Position numbers and translations under genes: made by a program. A stretch of DNA of 64,000 nt from Meriones unguiculatus (lineage: Eukaryota; Chordata; Mammalia; Rodentia; Muridae): contig NC_083360.1 in NCBI RefSeq assembly GCF_030254825.1, forward strand, positions 96,833,767 through 96,897,766, given 5' to 3'. Each line of letters starts with the position of its first letter. Position 1 is the first letter of the stretch. Below, in pieces: positions 11,902-25,356 of this stretch. A model generated the notes under the pieces. It did no database searches. It saw nothing but the letters and a program-made list of their open reading frames with translations, and was not told the origin of the DNA.

Positions 11902-14454
11902 TGGGGGAGGGAGGGATGCCCAGGCGACTTTCGAGTGAAGAAGCAGTGCTGTGGCCCAACCTTCGGTGGGCAGCAGAACCCTCTCTGACCCCAGGGTCAG
12001 ATGCAGGGATCTTTGCAGATGACGATGATCTACTGTCCGCCCTCCACCCCACCTTTGGTATACTACAGTCTTGGCCATGCAGAGCTACTGAAGTTCAGGC
12101 TGCATCTTTGCGAAGATCAGGGAGAGGTACTCTAGAGACCAGCAGCCAACACCCAAGGCACCTGGCCTAGGCTCCTTCCCCTGACACAGCCACCATCTGT
12201 CCTTAACATTTCAGCCCTACAGTGAATGCTGGAATGCAGGCAACACACACCTCTTCCTGCCCTGCCAGTGCCTGCCCTGAAGCCCAGCTCCCTTGCCCAT
12301 CCTTGAGAAAGAGGATCAATACTTGCAGGCAGCTAAATTCAAGCAACAAGGTTTGTTCCTCCATAACTGCCCCCTCAGGAGACTCTGATTTGGTTCTTCT
12401 TTTTCCTACCACCCTTCTCCACCCCAATCCCTTCAACCCCCCACTACCAGGTAGGAGAGAAAGGATAGACTGCTTCCTGCTGATTAGGGGTGCAAGCTCC
12501 TTGGGGCAAGTTTCATCTTCATCTTCAGGATATCATCAACCAGCAAAGAACAACCACCGCTTCTCTTGGGGCTCTGGCACTTTGACAGCCTTTGCGGCAT
12601 CTCTAGAACTCCAAAGGTAAACTGTCTTCAGCTGGCAAAGTCACGCCCTGCGCCGGAGCAGGAGACACGTAGCTGCTGTTGGCTGCCAGTCTGAAGCAGC
12701 CACATATCCCGCACCTTGGATTTAAACAACATAACTGGGTTTTTAAAGAAACCAACATCCTCACTACACTCTGCCCTGCTCTTGCTCTCTTGGGTACTTG
12801 CCCCCTGGCCTAACACCGCTGCTGCTCCCCCTCCTTCTCTAGGCCCTTCCTTTCACTTCCTCCTTCAAACCAGGCTGAAGTGTGAGTTTCACTCAAGCCG
12901 CAGTCCTGACCTTCCTCTCTAGGCCTCTTCCATGACCTCAGCCATTGTTCCCACAGCAGGAGGAACTTGTCTTCACATCTGCCCTGCGAGAGATCAGAGG
13001 CCGCACAGCGCCCAGGAACCAAATGCCTCCTTCACACACACTCTGCTGGGTCTGGCCACCAGACTACACTCGTTCTACCTATGTTGGTGGGGTGCACAGC
13101 TGGGTGGGGAGACTTGACTTGGAGAGGGGCCGATTAGGAAGCCCAAGGGAGGCTGAGACTCCCAGCTGTATTTTTCAATTCATTTTTATGAGTAAAAAGT
13201 TTGATAAACAGATTCCACACTGTGACCGATTTCTATGTTTCTGCTGGCTCCAAATGAGCAAAGGGCGGATTGTTTCTCTCAGCCATTCCTCACACTCCAA
13301 ACCCCACGCACAGCCCACAAGCCAGGAGAGCATGAGGAACAGGCACAAGGACACAGCTTTGGAGACTGGAACCACACCAAGAGAGACAGATGCTTCCGGA
13401 ATGTCTGTGCTTCCACATACACAACATTTAAATAAGGCTGGTGGCATAAAGTCTTGGCAAGCCCAGGCCTTTGCAACCCAGTCCACACAAGGTGCACAGA
13501 CTTTAGCAATAGACAGATCTGAGCAGGTCTGCCCAGCACGGGGGCAAGTCGAGTCATCACACCACTTAAAACATTCAGAGCTCCAAGAACAACTTCCTTA
13601 GGCACTCAAAGTTGGGATACATTTTTACTGTTCCCACTACGTTTCCAGGCTGTGAAAGGGCAAGGAAAAGCAAGCATCATGTGGGCTAGAGCTGTGAATC
13701 TCAAGTTCTAATGTGCATAAGAATTATTTATTATGCTGTTTTCTTGGCTCCTGTTTTAATCAATAATATTTTTGAATTTGTAACAAGTTGCCAGGTGCTG
13801 CTGTAGGTCTGAGGGCCACTGGAGAAACTCAGGCTGGCATTTCCAGCCTCCAGTACACCAAACCAATTGCGTCAAATTACTTTCTTTTTACGTTACATTG
13901 AACTGAACCCAGTTTTAAGACCAAAAAGAAAAGCATGGTGGAGTCAACCCGATTCCAAAAGAATACTCAGACTCCTAGAATCACCCTCAAACCCAACACT
14001 TGGACAAAATCATTTATAGATTTGTTGTTTTTTTTTTTAAAGCTTAGTCATCATTCCGATCAGAAACTCAGAGTTGGAGGTTTGACTGCAGAGTGGAGCA
14101 GTTTTATATCAATGAACAGACAGAAGGGCAGGAAATTTCATTTTTCAGGTGTTAGGCCATCCTGTCATCTGCATGAAATAGTGAACCTGAACTAAAAGGG
14201 AATAGAAATCAAGGAGCAGTTGGGTGGCTGTACAAAAAACAAAAACAAACAAACAAAAAACAGCTTTGATTTTGGGGTCAGAATAAGAATAGCTGGAGAA
14301 AGAGAAATAAAAAAGCCAGGCTGATAGTGGAGAAAGGAAAGCGGTCTAGGGTTCAGCAAAGGACACACTTGGCTTGTTTGTAGTGAGCGCTAATTCTAGC
14401 CAATTCGAACCACTTACAACCACTACTAGAGAGAACCGTTTATTTAAGGGAAAG

Positions 14455-14570
14455 GCTTGGTGTGGTGACACAAACTAGACTCCTAGAACTTAGGAGGTAG
14501 GGGTAGAAGGGTCAGGAGTCAATGTATTCTTGGCTACACGGCAGGCTGGGCTGCCTTAGACCCTGTCTTC
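14455..14570 (+). mobile_element. B4/ID-like SINE
   Basis: GGCTTGGTGTGGTGACACAAACTAGACTCCTAG ... TGTCTTCC; a diverged tRNA/7SL-type rodent SINE. Confidence 0.45.
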
Positions 14571-15319
14571 CAATAGCATTGCTCAGAAGAGCTCATTTTG
14601 TAGCAGGAAGCAGTTAATGGAGTTGGCTGGTCAGAGTGCGAGAATAGGCGCTCAGTCCTAAACAGGACAGCTATATTAAGATCCTACCCCAGACACTCAG
14701 GGAACACCTCAGAAGAAGAGGCACAAAGAATGGAGGAGCCAGAGGAGGGAGGCAGTGCTCGAAATCCTGGGTTCTAGACATGACCTGCCATGCTCCAGGG
14801 GCTAGCCCTAACCCACACGCAACACCAGCTGGACTTATTTTTAAAAAGATACGAAGTTGGGAGGGGAGTGTTCTGAGGGCAGATGGAGAACGTTTAAGAG
14901 GAGAAATGATTGTTAAGTGTATGAAACTCCCAAAAATTATATTTTTTAAAGGAAGAAAGACTATGACTTGATCACAGAGACCAGACTGGCTCAATATAAA
15001 AGGAGATAACTTTGGCCCAACCACTCTTAAATATTTTAAAAACGTTTAGTTTTAGTAATTGTGCATAAATAAGACTGATGTCCAAAGAACTCCGAGGGAG
15101 GAGATATTTCAGAGAAGAAACTGGAATCATCTGTACGTCCTTATTATTGATTAACCGCTCTCCTAGACACTACCTTTCTCTGTCCTCCAGTCCCCATCCC
15201 TGTTTAAACCTTTAATTCTTAGTGTCCCCTTCCCCCAACCTTAATATCATGTGTTCTAACTCACCCCTTGACCCCTTAAGACAGTTTCTCCTACCTTTCC
15301 CATTTCTAGTTCCCTGAAC

Positions 15320-15640
15320 TCTAGAAACACTCCAAATGAAACACTCTATTCCACTGGTCTATTTATTTATTTATTTGCCAGTGCCATTCTGTTCTTATTA
15401 CTATGTATCTGTGTAACTTGACAGCAGATATAGCATACTTCCTGCAGCACCCTTCTTGCTCAGGATTGCTTTGGCTAACCAGGGTCTCCTGTGCTTCCAT
15501 AGGACTTTAAATGCTTCTTTCTTTCTTTCTTTCTTTTTTTTTTTTTTTTTTTTTTCTTTTTTTTGGCTATTTCCATGAAGAATGTGAACTGGAATTTTCG
15601 CTAGCTCCTGAATATGTTCTCCAACTTCTACATATTGGAA
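15320..15640 (-). mobile_element. Older L1 fragment (antisense)
   Basis: TCTATTCCACTGGTCTATTTAT and GCCAGTGCCATTCTGTTCTTATTACTATG resemble antisense L1 ORF2/3' sequence. It is interrupted by a long TTTC/T tract at about 15516-15565. Confidence 0.45.
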
Positions 15641-16046
15641 ACATCCCCCATATTACACGTAAATGATATTTGAAAGTTATGATCTTGTAAAGGGATTAAT
15701 ACATCAATAAACTAATAGATCCATAAACTATCACACAAGTAGCTTTGTTATAAGCTGAGAGCTCTTTCTGGAAACTTCTTCAGCCTCAGCATGTGATGTC
15801 TGTTCCATACTGGAACTCTGGAGGATTCCTACCAAGGCTCTCTTCAGATGTAGCCCCTCAACCCTGAACCACCTAGACTCTAGGAGACTACAAGAAATGT
15901 GGGTGTTTTCTTTATAAGGTTTTAGTTTGTGTTAATCAGTTATAATGACATGAAAACATGAGGAAAGTAGAAATGAAGGGATTTCAGGTAACACAGAGTT
16001 GAGAAGCAAGGCGTCCTGTAAGCTCTGAAACTCCTACAAAGGTAAG

Positions 16047-16260
16047 GACCTGGGAAGATGGCTCAGCCAGTAAAATGTTTCCCACAAAAGTGTAAGGACC
16101 TGAGTTCAGATTCTGAGTCCTCACCTAAAGGCCTCAGCATGGCACTGCAGATCTAATCCTAGGGCTGGAGATGTAGAGATGGATGGCTCCCTAGAGAGGA
16201 CAGGCAGTTCCAACCAAATTAATGAATTCTAAGTTCAGTGAAACCCTGATTCTCTGATTC
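16047..16260 (+). mobile_element. B3-like SINE
   Basis: GACCTGGGAAGATGGCTCAGCCAGTAAAATG ... TAATCCTAGGGCTGGAG, the arrangement of a B3/B2-type SINE. Confidence 0.5.
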
Positions 16261-16499
16261 ACTCACTCACTCAATAACTCAGTCAATCAATCAATCAATA
16301 AGATGAAAAACAGCCAAGGAAGACAGTATCAACTTCTGCCTCCATACAAAACACACACACATATGTGTGCATGTACATACAGGAAAGAAGAAAAAAAATG
16401 TAGTTGGAGCTACAATTCTAGTACTTAGAAGACTGAGGCAGGTGGATTGAAGTGCATTTAAGGCCAAACTGTACTACAGAATAAACCTTATTCAGAGAG

Positions 16500-16712
16500 G
16501 GGTTGGAGAGCTGGTTTAGTGGTTAAGAGCACTTGCTCTTCAAAGGACCAAGGTTTAATTCCCAGCACCCACAGGTGACTTATAACTGTCTAAACTCAGT
16601 CCCAGGGGATCTGATGCCCTCTTCTGGCCTGTATGGGCATGGCACACAGGTGGTACACACACATACATGCAGACAAAACACTCAATATACATAAAATAAT
16701 AAATAAATCTTT
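16500..16712 (+). mobile_element. B2-like SINE (sense)
   Basis: GGGTTGGAGAGCTGGTTTAG ... GATCTGATGCCCTCTTCTGG with an AATAAATAAAT tail. Confidence 0.75.
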
Positions 16713-16833
16713 TTTTCAAAAAGGAAGAGGAAAATTCTAAATTATGCAAGAAGCTAAAAAGGTCTCCAGACAAGATATGGCAAACCTTTGCTTTTTAGAA
16801 GAAAAAAAGATCCCTCAACAAAGTGTAATGTTT

Positions 16834-17134
16834 AAGGGGAACAGAGACTGTCTCTGACATGAACTCAGTGGCTGACTCTTTGAAACCCCCCTCCCTCCAG
16901 GGAGAAGCAGCCTTGCTAGGCTACAGAGGAGGACATTGCAGCTAGTCCTGATGAGACCTGATAAACTAGGGTCAGATGGAAGGGGAGGGAGACCTCTCCT
17001 ATCAGTGGACTTAGAGAGAGGCAGGGAGGAGATGAGGGAGAAAGGGTGATTTTGGGAGAGAATAAGGGAGGGGCTATAGCTGGGATACAAAGTAAATAAC
17101 CTGTAATTAATATAAAAAAATAAAAATTAAAAAG
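16834..17134 (+). mobile_element. L1 3' end (sense)
   Basis: Sense L1 3' UTR with CTGACATGAACTCAGTGGC, TCCTGATGAGACCTGATAA and the terminal GGGCTATAGCTGGGATACAAAG, followed by an A-rich tail. About 300 bases, 5' truncated. Confidence 0.75.
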
Positions 17135-20100
17135 TGTAAGGTTTATGAGTCAAGATTGATGGAAACTAACATAGTCTTAGAGACATAGGCAAAGCTGCTA
17201 CCCACATTTTCTAGTTCTTTTTATGTATTTTCTACTTTTTCTCCTTCCCTCAGATACTGATGGGGTCGCTAGGTCCCCCAGCTCTGTGTATGCATGCTGG
17301 GGCTCCATGGGCTTGATTTTTGATGGTGAATTGGGCATTTATATGAGATCTGGCTGTTCGCCAACTGAACTTCTTCCCCTGCCTTAGGCACCTGGGTGGG
17401 TGTTAGAGTCCATCTACTTCTGTAGAGACATGAAATGAGCTGGAGGTGATACTACACGGCTATCACCTCAGTACTGGGGACCTGGAGGCAGGAGAATCAG
17501 GCCAGTCACAGCTACCTGAGACCATTTTCAAAAGAAGCATAACCCCCGCCCCCCCCACACTTTCTTAGCTTCCTTTGCAGCTGCATGATCAGCTCAGTTA
17601 GTGAGATGCCCATCTTGATCTTGAGTTGGGAGGTAGTGATGCATAGACAAAGTTCAGTAGAGAATCCTCACGATGGTGGGCATGTGTACACGCTCAACTG
17701 CCAACAACAGAGTCTTCTCTGAATGGGTTCATATCACACCAACTCAAAGCCAGGATTTCTGGTTGTCCCTGAAATTCCCCTACCTACCCAATGGGTTATG
17801 CACAAATTCCTTCTTTACTTAATTCAAGAATTGTTGGTTTCTGTGGCTCATAACCTGGAATCACAACCAACATAACTGGTCCAACTGCTGTTAACTGGCA
17901 GATTTACACATGTTTTCAAAGTTTCTTGGGCGTGAGGCTGGCACTTGGATAATCTTCTGTGTCTTATTAACCCTTTGAGCAGGAAAGAGGGAAAGGCTGC
18001 CAACTAGACAGAGAAAATGCTTATTTGTTACCTAAAATGATCATTTTATACTTGGTTAAGTTAATCTTTTATACATACTTAGCTATAGATTTTTTTTAAA
18101 AATCATATTGCCCATCTGTATACTTACAAGACAAAACATAAGAAAATTAACAAACTATTAAAAGAATTAAGATTCAAAATCCAAACCTGAATCATTTCTG
18201 TTTTCAGAATTGAAAAAGAGTTTTTATTGATTATTCCCCTAAGAGATAGTTTATACACTATGATATGTTCTGAATACAGTTTTTCTATATAAAACCCCAA
18301 TTTTGACTATTATCCCCAAAAAGCTCTCTAAGATTTTATTTTAAATAATTCAGATGTGAATATACTATGAAAATAGTACAAAGATGAGCCAGGCACCGTG
18401 GCGCAAACTTGTAAAGCCAGGTCTAAGAAGGTAGAAGCAGGAAAATTCCCATTTCAAGGCCATTCTTGACTACATAAGAAGTGAGAGGCCAGCCTCGGTT
18501 ACACAAAGCTAGTTCAAAAGCAACAGTAACAACAAGAAGAGCCCAGAAGCCATGGGTTATTTTAAAAACTCCTAGTGCTGTGTGTGGGGTGCCTCCTTCT
18601 GAACCGCTGGGCAACAACCACTGAGCAGCTGCCACTGCTCCTGGCTGACCACTGGGATGAGAGAGTTAAGACCCGACCGCTGAAGATGCCACACAGGGCT
18701 GTGGTGGGGTTGAGGGAATCATGCTGGAACTGACCTGGAATCTTGCCCCCTCTGGGCTAGCTTGTACGGTGCCAGAAGTTGTTGTGCCAGAGGAGAGGAG
18801 CCATTAATGGTCTTGAACGGTCTCATCCAGCTGCAGGTCTGGCACACTACAATACCAAGGTAACAGGCAACATGTGCCTGTCAGGCCCCTGGGGCAGTAG
18901 TGGCACGATTATGGGGTATCTGCTTTCTGGTAAGATCTGAGACCCACTCCACAGCAGAGAGCTCATATCTGGTACTGTGCACATGATCAAAGCCCAATGG
19001 CTGAAGTCATAGGCCCTATGGGTAAACCTATTGCTTTTGTTTTGCAAAATTATCCTGTCATCAAAACTGTTTTTCAACCAAAGGTAGTTAATGCAAGAAA
19101 CACATGGCTGGTCAAAGTGCTGAGAATAAGTGACTACTGAGTGGTCATCCCTAAATAGGATGTCCATTTCACTCCCTCCAAAGCTCAGAGAACATCAAGG
19201 AAGAAAAGGAGGGGAAAGAACGTAAGAGCTGGATGAGGGGGAAAAAAGTCATGAAACACTGTCCTCTGGGCGTCACATGGCTATTAGACTAATGAGCTCA
19301 CAGTAGCTGCAGTTGCCTAGAAAGGGCCTTTTACAAAGCAGGGCCTGTCAACATTCAGTCACGGGGGGGAGGGTCTTGTGTGGCCCTCCCCCTCCTGAAG
19401 AACTAATGACTGGTGATGGGAGATGGGAAAGAAGAGTCATTGTCTTCTACCACCGGTAAGGTGCCTTATTCCCCCGGTGCATACATAGCTCACAGCCACA
19501 CCCACAAGGGCAGCCCTGCATAGTGGGTCACAAACAGTCATGAAAGTGGGTAGAGATGGGATGCAGGGTAGGTGGGGTTGGGTAAGTGTGACCAGAATGC
19601 ATCATATACACGTATGAAATTGTCAAAGAATACAGCCCTTGTATCGTTAAAGGCATTAGGGTGCCACCTCTCTTCTGTCTCGGAGACTTTCTTTAATGCT
19701 GCCAGGATCCAGCCTGTGAACTCAGATGCACATACACAGGCAGGGACAAAACTATCAGATTGTCCTCTGACTGAGGAAAGTTAAGATGTGAAAGGAAATA
19801 AATCCACAGGTTAGTAACAGGGAATACTGTAAAAGGAGGTGGTTATTGGGAGTATTACAATTTCGTTGAATTTTATATAAGATATTTGTGTGATGAGCTG
19901 ATCTCATTGTGTAACTTCTGATGAGAGAGTTGGGCAAGACTGAAGAAATATGACACTAGGAAGTAGGATGGTAGTGAGTTGCCACCTGAAGGTTCAGTGG
20001 TTATTGGTAATTTAGTCGTAGAACCATTCTGCTCCTGTTTCAGAACATTTTTGGAGCAAAGACTAAACTACCCATCAGTGACTGAAAGGAGCAGGAAAGA

Positions 20101-20273
20101 AGAGGGCTGGTGCGCGGAGGAGATGGAGGCGAACTTTCTAAGTGAGAGCAGGCTGCCCTCAGCCCTCGTGTGAAGACAGTCAGCGTCCAGCTGGCGAGTC
20201 TTCTCAGGTGGCCCATTCTCTGTCCTTCCCTTCCCTTTCCCTGTTGGTGTCTGACAGTTACAAATATGTCTTC
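17135..20273. other. Intergenic, mostly unique DNA
   Basis: One B4-like SINE at 18.4 kb; otherwise no gene, RNA or clear mobile element recognised. Confidence 0.55.
18386..18530 (+). mobile_element. B4/ID-B1 SINE (sense)
   Basis: GCCAGGCACCGTGGCGCAAACTTGTAAAGCC followed by AGGCCAGCCTCGGTTACAC and an A/C-rich tail. Confidence 0.55.
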
Positions 20274-20499
20274 TGGTCAGTAGACTCCTCTGGCTTTTGG
20301 TGCACTGAGTATTTCAAGAGTGTTGAAGGTAGGAAGAGCAATCAGGCCAGGCTATTATCTGCCCTAACACGATTCACCACGTGCCATGGTCAGTAGACTC
20401 CTCTGGCTTTTGGTGCACTGAGTATTTCAAGAGTGTTGAAGGTAGGAAGAGCAATCAGGCCAGGCTATTATCTGCCCTAACACGATTCACCACGTGCCA
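20274..20499 (+). repeat. Perfect 113-bp tandem duplication
   Basis: Two head-to-tail copies (20274-20386 and 20387-20499) starting TGGTCAGTAGACTCC and ending CACGTGCCA are identical by eye. There is no third copy and it is not low-complexity DNA. It looks like a recent local duplication, a polymorphism or an assembly error. Confidence 0.95.
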
Positions 20500-21723
20500 T
20501 CACTCTGCCCAGCAAGGACCAGAATTGGCACAGGCTTCTTTCTTCTGACTCTTTCCTGTTAGGCAACACCTCTGCGTGGCTGCAGTTCTGGTAAGAGCTC
20601 CCAGCTCTCGTCCCTCCCTGCTAGAACTTCCCAGTATGTGACTCCTGGATGCATCGCCCTCCCTTGTCCGTGGCCTTAATGTTGTTCACGCCTTTGCAAA
20701 GCATCCCTTCGCGGATTCTCTCAGTTATGACACCTAGACTTTGAGCGCACTGTCGGCTTCCTGTTGAGGGCTCCCTCTTCCCTTCAGGAGTGACTCACAG
20801 CAGCCTGGGCACCTCCTTCCTGCTCTGAACCTCAGTCCTGCAGCAGACACTAATCCTCTCCTAGGTGATGCACTCACACTGGGCCAGGCTCTGTTTTGCC
20901 ATAGGAGGAAGGCCCGAAGTTGAGAGAGATAAAAAACAAAAAACAAACAAACGAACAAAAACAACCTGGTCACAGACCAAAGCTGTGTTTTACACTCTAA
21001 TATTCCACCAAGAGAACTGTAAGTGCAAGAGTTTCTGTGCGCCCATCACTTAGCTTTCAGACCTCTGAGTCTGAGGCCAACCTGCTCTACACGGTGAGTT
21101 CCAGGCCTTCAGGAGCTACATAGTGAGACCCCAACTCGAAAAGAAAAAGTGGAGAGTGGGCAAGATGACACACATGCTTGTCCCTAAGTCTAATGACCTG
21201 TGTTTGCTCTCGGGCCCCACGTGGTGGAGGAAGAGAACAAACTCCCCACAAGTTGTCCTCTGACCTCTTTAACATGCCTGCAAACACACACACACACACA
21301 CAGTCTATTTCTCCAGTGACTTGGGATTCAAAAGGCAAGGGTCATTACTCATTGCCCCCCTCAAATCCCAATGACTCCCCTCAAATTTAGACTCCCAATT
21401 TCAGACAATCATCTTGCCATTTTTAAGGCTTTTCAAATTGAACATATGCAAACCAAACCTATTTTTCTCTTCCTGCCCCCAAACCCTGGGTGGTTTCCAA
21501 TGTTCCATGTTTCATTTCACTGCGCCATTAAATCACACTGTTGCACACAACAGAAACCTAAAAGTTGCTCTTCATACTGTCTTCTTCACCCTTCTAGAAA
21601 AGAATTTCCAAATATTTTGTATTTTATCTGTGGACGTTATCGTGGATCCATTTGCTTTAAGCCACCATCAACTCGTGATAAAACATTCATGACTGTATTA
21701 TCACACTTGCCTCAGTAATATGG
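20500..21723. other. Intergenic, no gene seen
   Basis: A B2/B3-like piece around 21.13-21.30 kb with a short (CA)n at its end; otherwise nothing recognisable. Confidence 0.5.
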
Positions 21724-22075
21724 CAAACTACTGACAAAAGCAGCTTAAGGAAGAAAGTGTTTATCTTTGTTGGGTGCCTGAGGCAGCTGGTTACATAGTA
21801 TCAGCCCCCATGGCTGGTATAGGAGGAGCAGAGGAAGCTGGTTACATATATCAGGCAGGGCACAGCCCACCATGGCTGCTGTAGAAGGAGCCGAGGCAGC
21901 GGGCCACAGCACCCAGTCAGAAATGAGAGGTAACAAACTGACTGTACTCATCCCACTTACCACATCAGTTAACCTTACCCAGATAAGCCCCACAGCTGTG
22001 CCCAGAGGTTTGTCTCATAGGTGATTCTAGAGATCCTGTTAGGCTGACATCCAATATTAACTATCCAACAATCTT
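21724..22075 (-). mobile_element. MaLR-like LTR fragment (antisense)
   Basis: Contains CAGTTAACCTTACCCAGATAAG and GCCCAGAGGTTTGTCTCATA, parts of a common rodent LTR-type repeat read in reverse. I cannot name the subfamily. A sense copy of the same family begins about 50 bases downstream. Confidence 0.5.
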
Positions 22076-22121
22076 TAGACACAAGGCCTCACCTCCTCTC
22101 TACACCATTTGCCACTCAGAT

Positions 22122-22390
22122 CTGTGGTAGTTAAGCGTCACTGTCAACTTGACTAGGTGCACGTCTGTGAGGTCATTTCTACGAAGCTTTAACTGAAAGA
22201 ATCATGCTGAATGTAGGTGACGTCATCCCCGGATCTGAGGTCCTTACTGAATAAAGGGAGGGTGTGGAGAAAGCAAGCTGAACAGAAACACTCAGCCCTC
22301 CTGTTTGCTGACTGCGTCTGCCACACACTTGGCCACCTTCCTTCTCCATGACAGACTACATTCTCAAAGAAAGAACCAGTTCAGGGGAAA
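22122..22390 (+). mobile_element. MaLR-like LTR fragment (sense)
   Basis: Starts TGTGGTAGTTAAGCGTCACTG with TCAACTTGAC and an AATAAA near 22251, the sense orientation of the repeat family seen at 21.7-22.1 kb. The two are arranged divergently. Confidence 0.5.
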
Positions 22391-25356
22391 AGCCCCTGGC
22401 AGACCTCAAGCTACCCTGTGAGGATGCAAGGAATTCTGTGGGTTTTCTGTCCTTTCTAGAGGCTCTGGCCTTTTATCCCCTGTGGCCCTCCCTTAGGACT
22501 CAGTGATGGAAGGCAGAAGTTGCGGCACTTAATGGGCCACTGGACTCTTGGGTTTGTCATTTCCTTCTGATGTTAGGAGCAGATCATGGATGATCTGTCC
22601 CTGCAAAGGCTTTTACCTTCAGAGGCACAAGGAGAACGCATTCTATATGGTTTCCTTAAGGGGCTCTCAGGTGGCAGTAGGGTTCTGGCTGGGCCCCTCA
22701 TCACGAGTTATCAGCTTTTATTCATTTTCCCTGGCATCTAATTAAAATCGTTTGGCTACAGTGCTTATGGCCAAGTTAATGTCTTCCTCTTTAAGGGTTG
22801 AGAATCAAATTCATTCCAGTTATGAGGAATATATTTAAGAGGTAAGTTAATAAGAACCAAGAGGAATGGGAATGGTTGAGGAATCCCCCTTTCGTGTAGG
22901 AGCCTGAGAACTGGGATTATCAAGCCTACCCCATTCTAGAGTGGTCAGTGGAGACCCAGTTTCCTGGATGATAGGGACCAAGGTCCGAGTCCATTGGACC
23001 CATCCCCACCTCCCACCCTCCAATCTCTGTGTGTGTGACCACACTTGAACCTACACACGTGTGTGGATCCGTGGGTACACATGTGAGTGTCACTGGTCAG
23101 CTCAGGTATGATTCTGCAGGGTCTCCATCAACCTGGAGCTCAGCGGGTAGGCTAGGGTGGCTGGCCAGTAGGCCAAGGGTTCACCCGCCTCCCCTCCCCA
23201 GCACTGAGATTACAGGGTGCACCGCCACGCTAGCTTTTCCCTGTGGGTCTGGGCAGGGGTGGTCAGCCTTGCTTCCTCACGCCGGCATGGCAAGCCCCTT
23301 ACCAGCTCAACTGTCTCGCTAAGCCCCAAGCCTCTCCCTATTAATTCCTGCGTTTAACACCCATGGTACAGATAGCTTTTGATGGACCCCACCTCTGCTT
23401 CATACTGATTTGTCCTGAAATGGCTGCCTGTGCTGAGGCTGGGAGTGCTGGCTTTGCCTGAACAGAGGTCCACAAGGAAGAAAGGAACTCTCCAGGCTCC
23501 CACAGGAAGCAGTGGGGCCACAACCCCACCCCTGCTGCTGCAGACACTGTCTGAAGCCAGGGCTTGACCAGCAGCGACCAGGGGCAGATGCGCACACCAG
23601 CAAGAAGTGAAGCTAAGCAGGCAAGCCTCACTGCTCTGTCCCGAGTGGCGTCTACCCTGCCGCCAGAGCACGCCGCCATGCTTGGACAGTCTTCCCCCTT
23701 CAGCAAATCTTTCCTACTCTGTCCTCACAGACCACACTGGCCCAGACTATACCTCTTAGTTGACAGCAGGTACAATCAAGTTGACCGTCAGGATTAGCCG
23801 TCATAGATGGCCACTTCTCTCTTCCTTTCGGAAGATGAGCCAATTTTTTACATTTGCTCATTTCTTGCATTTGAAGTACTCTTTGGTGACACCCTTGGCT
23901 TTAGATTGTCATAGTCTTAACCACTACACAATTACAGCCAAACGCTTTACAGGGTTCCTCTTGATCAGTGTACAGAGGCCTATCCATTCCTCAGGGTTCT
24001 TGCTGTCATCAGCCTTAACACAGACAACAGATGCTCCGTCCATAGCACGCCTACAAACTTGACTTAATGCAGGCTCTTCACAGTCGGATGCAGCACAAAG
24101 GTAGGCTTGGCATTTATTTAAGTGCTGTGAGATATCACCAGAGAGGACTGATCACACTTGGGGTTAAGCCAATATAAAGTCTTTTTTTTTTTTTTATTAA
24201 AAAAATATTTATTTATTTATTTCATGTATGTAAATGGTGTTTTCATGCACACTGGAAGAGAGAATCAGATTCCATTACAGATGTGGTGAGTCACCATGTA
24301 GTTGCTAGGAATTAAACTCAGGACCTCTGACACAGACACTCCTCGCTGGCTGGTATATCTCTCAGCTCCCTCCTGAAACATTCTCTGTCTATAGCCAGGG
24401 CTTAGAATTTTCCTTCTCTCTATTCTTCCTGTTCTCCCAGATGCCCTTCCCTACATAATCCAGCCATTTTGGTTACCTGGCCCTTTTTCTGAATACCCTC
24501 TACTCTCCTGGCTCTCCCCTCCTGATCCCCTCGTCGCCTCACACAGCCCAGCTCAGGGTCATGTTCACTCTGGACTCTCCCTGAGGTCCCTGCCTCTGGC
24601 TGTGCTCTCCCTTTTACCTACAATAAAGCTCCTCCCCCATACCCAGGAGCAGTCATATCCTTCCTTTCTATGTCTTTCTTTCACTCCTAGGGTGCTGAAA
24701 CCCCAGGATTGGCATGTATGAGTTCCCTTCCAAGGAACTCCGCCTATCTGAACTGTTTGTTTGACTTTCCTAAGGTTTGTGTGGATCATTTGTTTCTGCT
24801 TGCTCCAGCCATCCATCAAATTTGACCCCTAACTCTAGAGCCCACCTTCTCATCTGCTTCTCCCCTCCACGGGCTCCATCCATTCCTCTCCTCGTCTAAG
24901 CCACAAGTGTCTCTCCAGCTCCCAGTGCCTCTACAGTCTCCGGAAGCACCCACCTGAGCACTTGTCTTGCATGTCTTGGCGCTGGCTTGCTACACATGAC
25001 TGGCTATCTCCACTACAGACACTCAGCACCTTCCTTTCCCGCTGTTCTCTAGTGTGCACTCCCCTAGCTTCCTTAAACCTGCCCCAGCCTGTGCGACCCC
25101 GTTCTGTGGTCTCTGGGCTCTGCCTACAGTCCTGCAGCTGTGCTCTGAGCTCCCTCTCGAGCGTATAAAAATTCCCTTCAGTAGGGTTTCATTTTTCAGC
25201 TCCCCCCACTTCTCCTTGGACTACAAACAGCTTGGCTTCAGTACAAACCGAAGGCCCCAAACTGGCACACTTAATCACTGAATGCTCACAAGTTGTAACA
25301 GCTGCCATTGCACACACAAATGATCTCCACGTCTCTCACATATAAACTTGCTCTGC
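22391..25356. other. Intergenic, mostly unique DNA
   Basis: A degenerate antisense SINE near 23.10-23.23 kb and the B2 at 24.2 kb are the only repeats seen. Overlapping frames on the minus strand at 23.34-23.71 kb share no known motif. Confidence 0.55.
24195..24365 (-). mobile_element. B2 SINE (antisense)
   Basis: AAATATTTATTTATTTATTTC ... CACCATGTAGTTGCTAGGAATTAAACTCAGGAC; a full B2-type body in reverse. Confidence 0.75.

Larger units (their letters stand above)
11902..16046. other. Intergenic, mostly unique DNA
   Basis: Apart from an old L1 piece and a SINE, I see no gene. The longest open frame outside the CpG island is here (12945-13601, 218 codons). It lacks recognisable domains and conserved neighbours. 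Confidence 0.55.

Noticed and set aside
11698..12078. 126-codon minus-strand frame
   Set aside because: It is largely the antisense of the RPL32 retrocopy and its tail.
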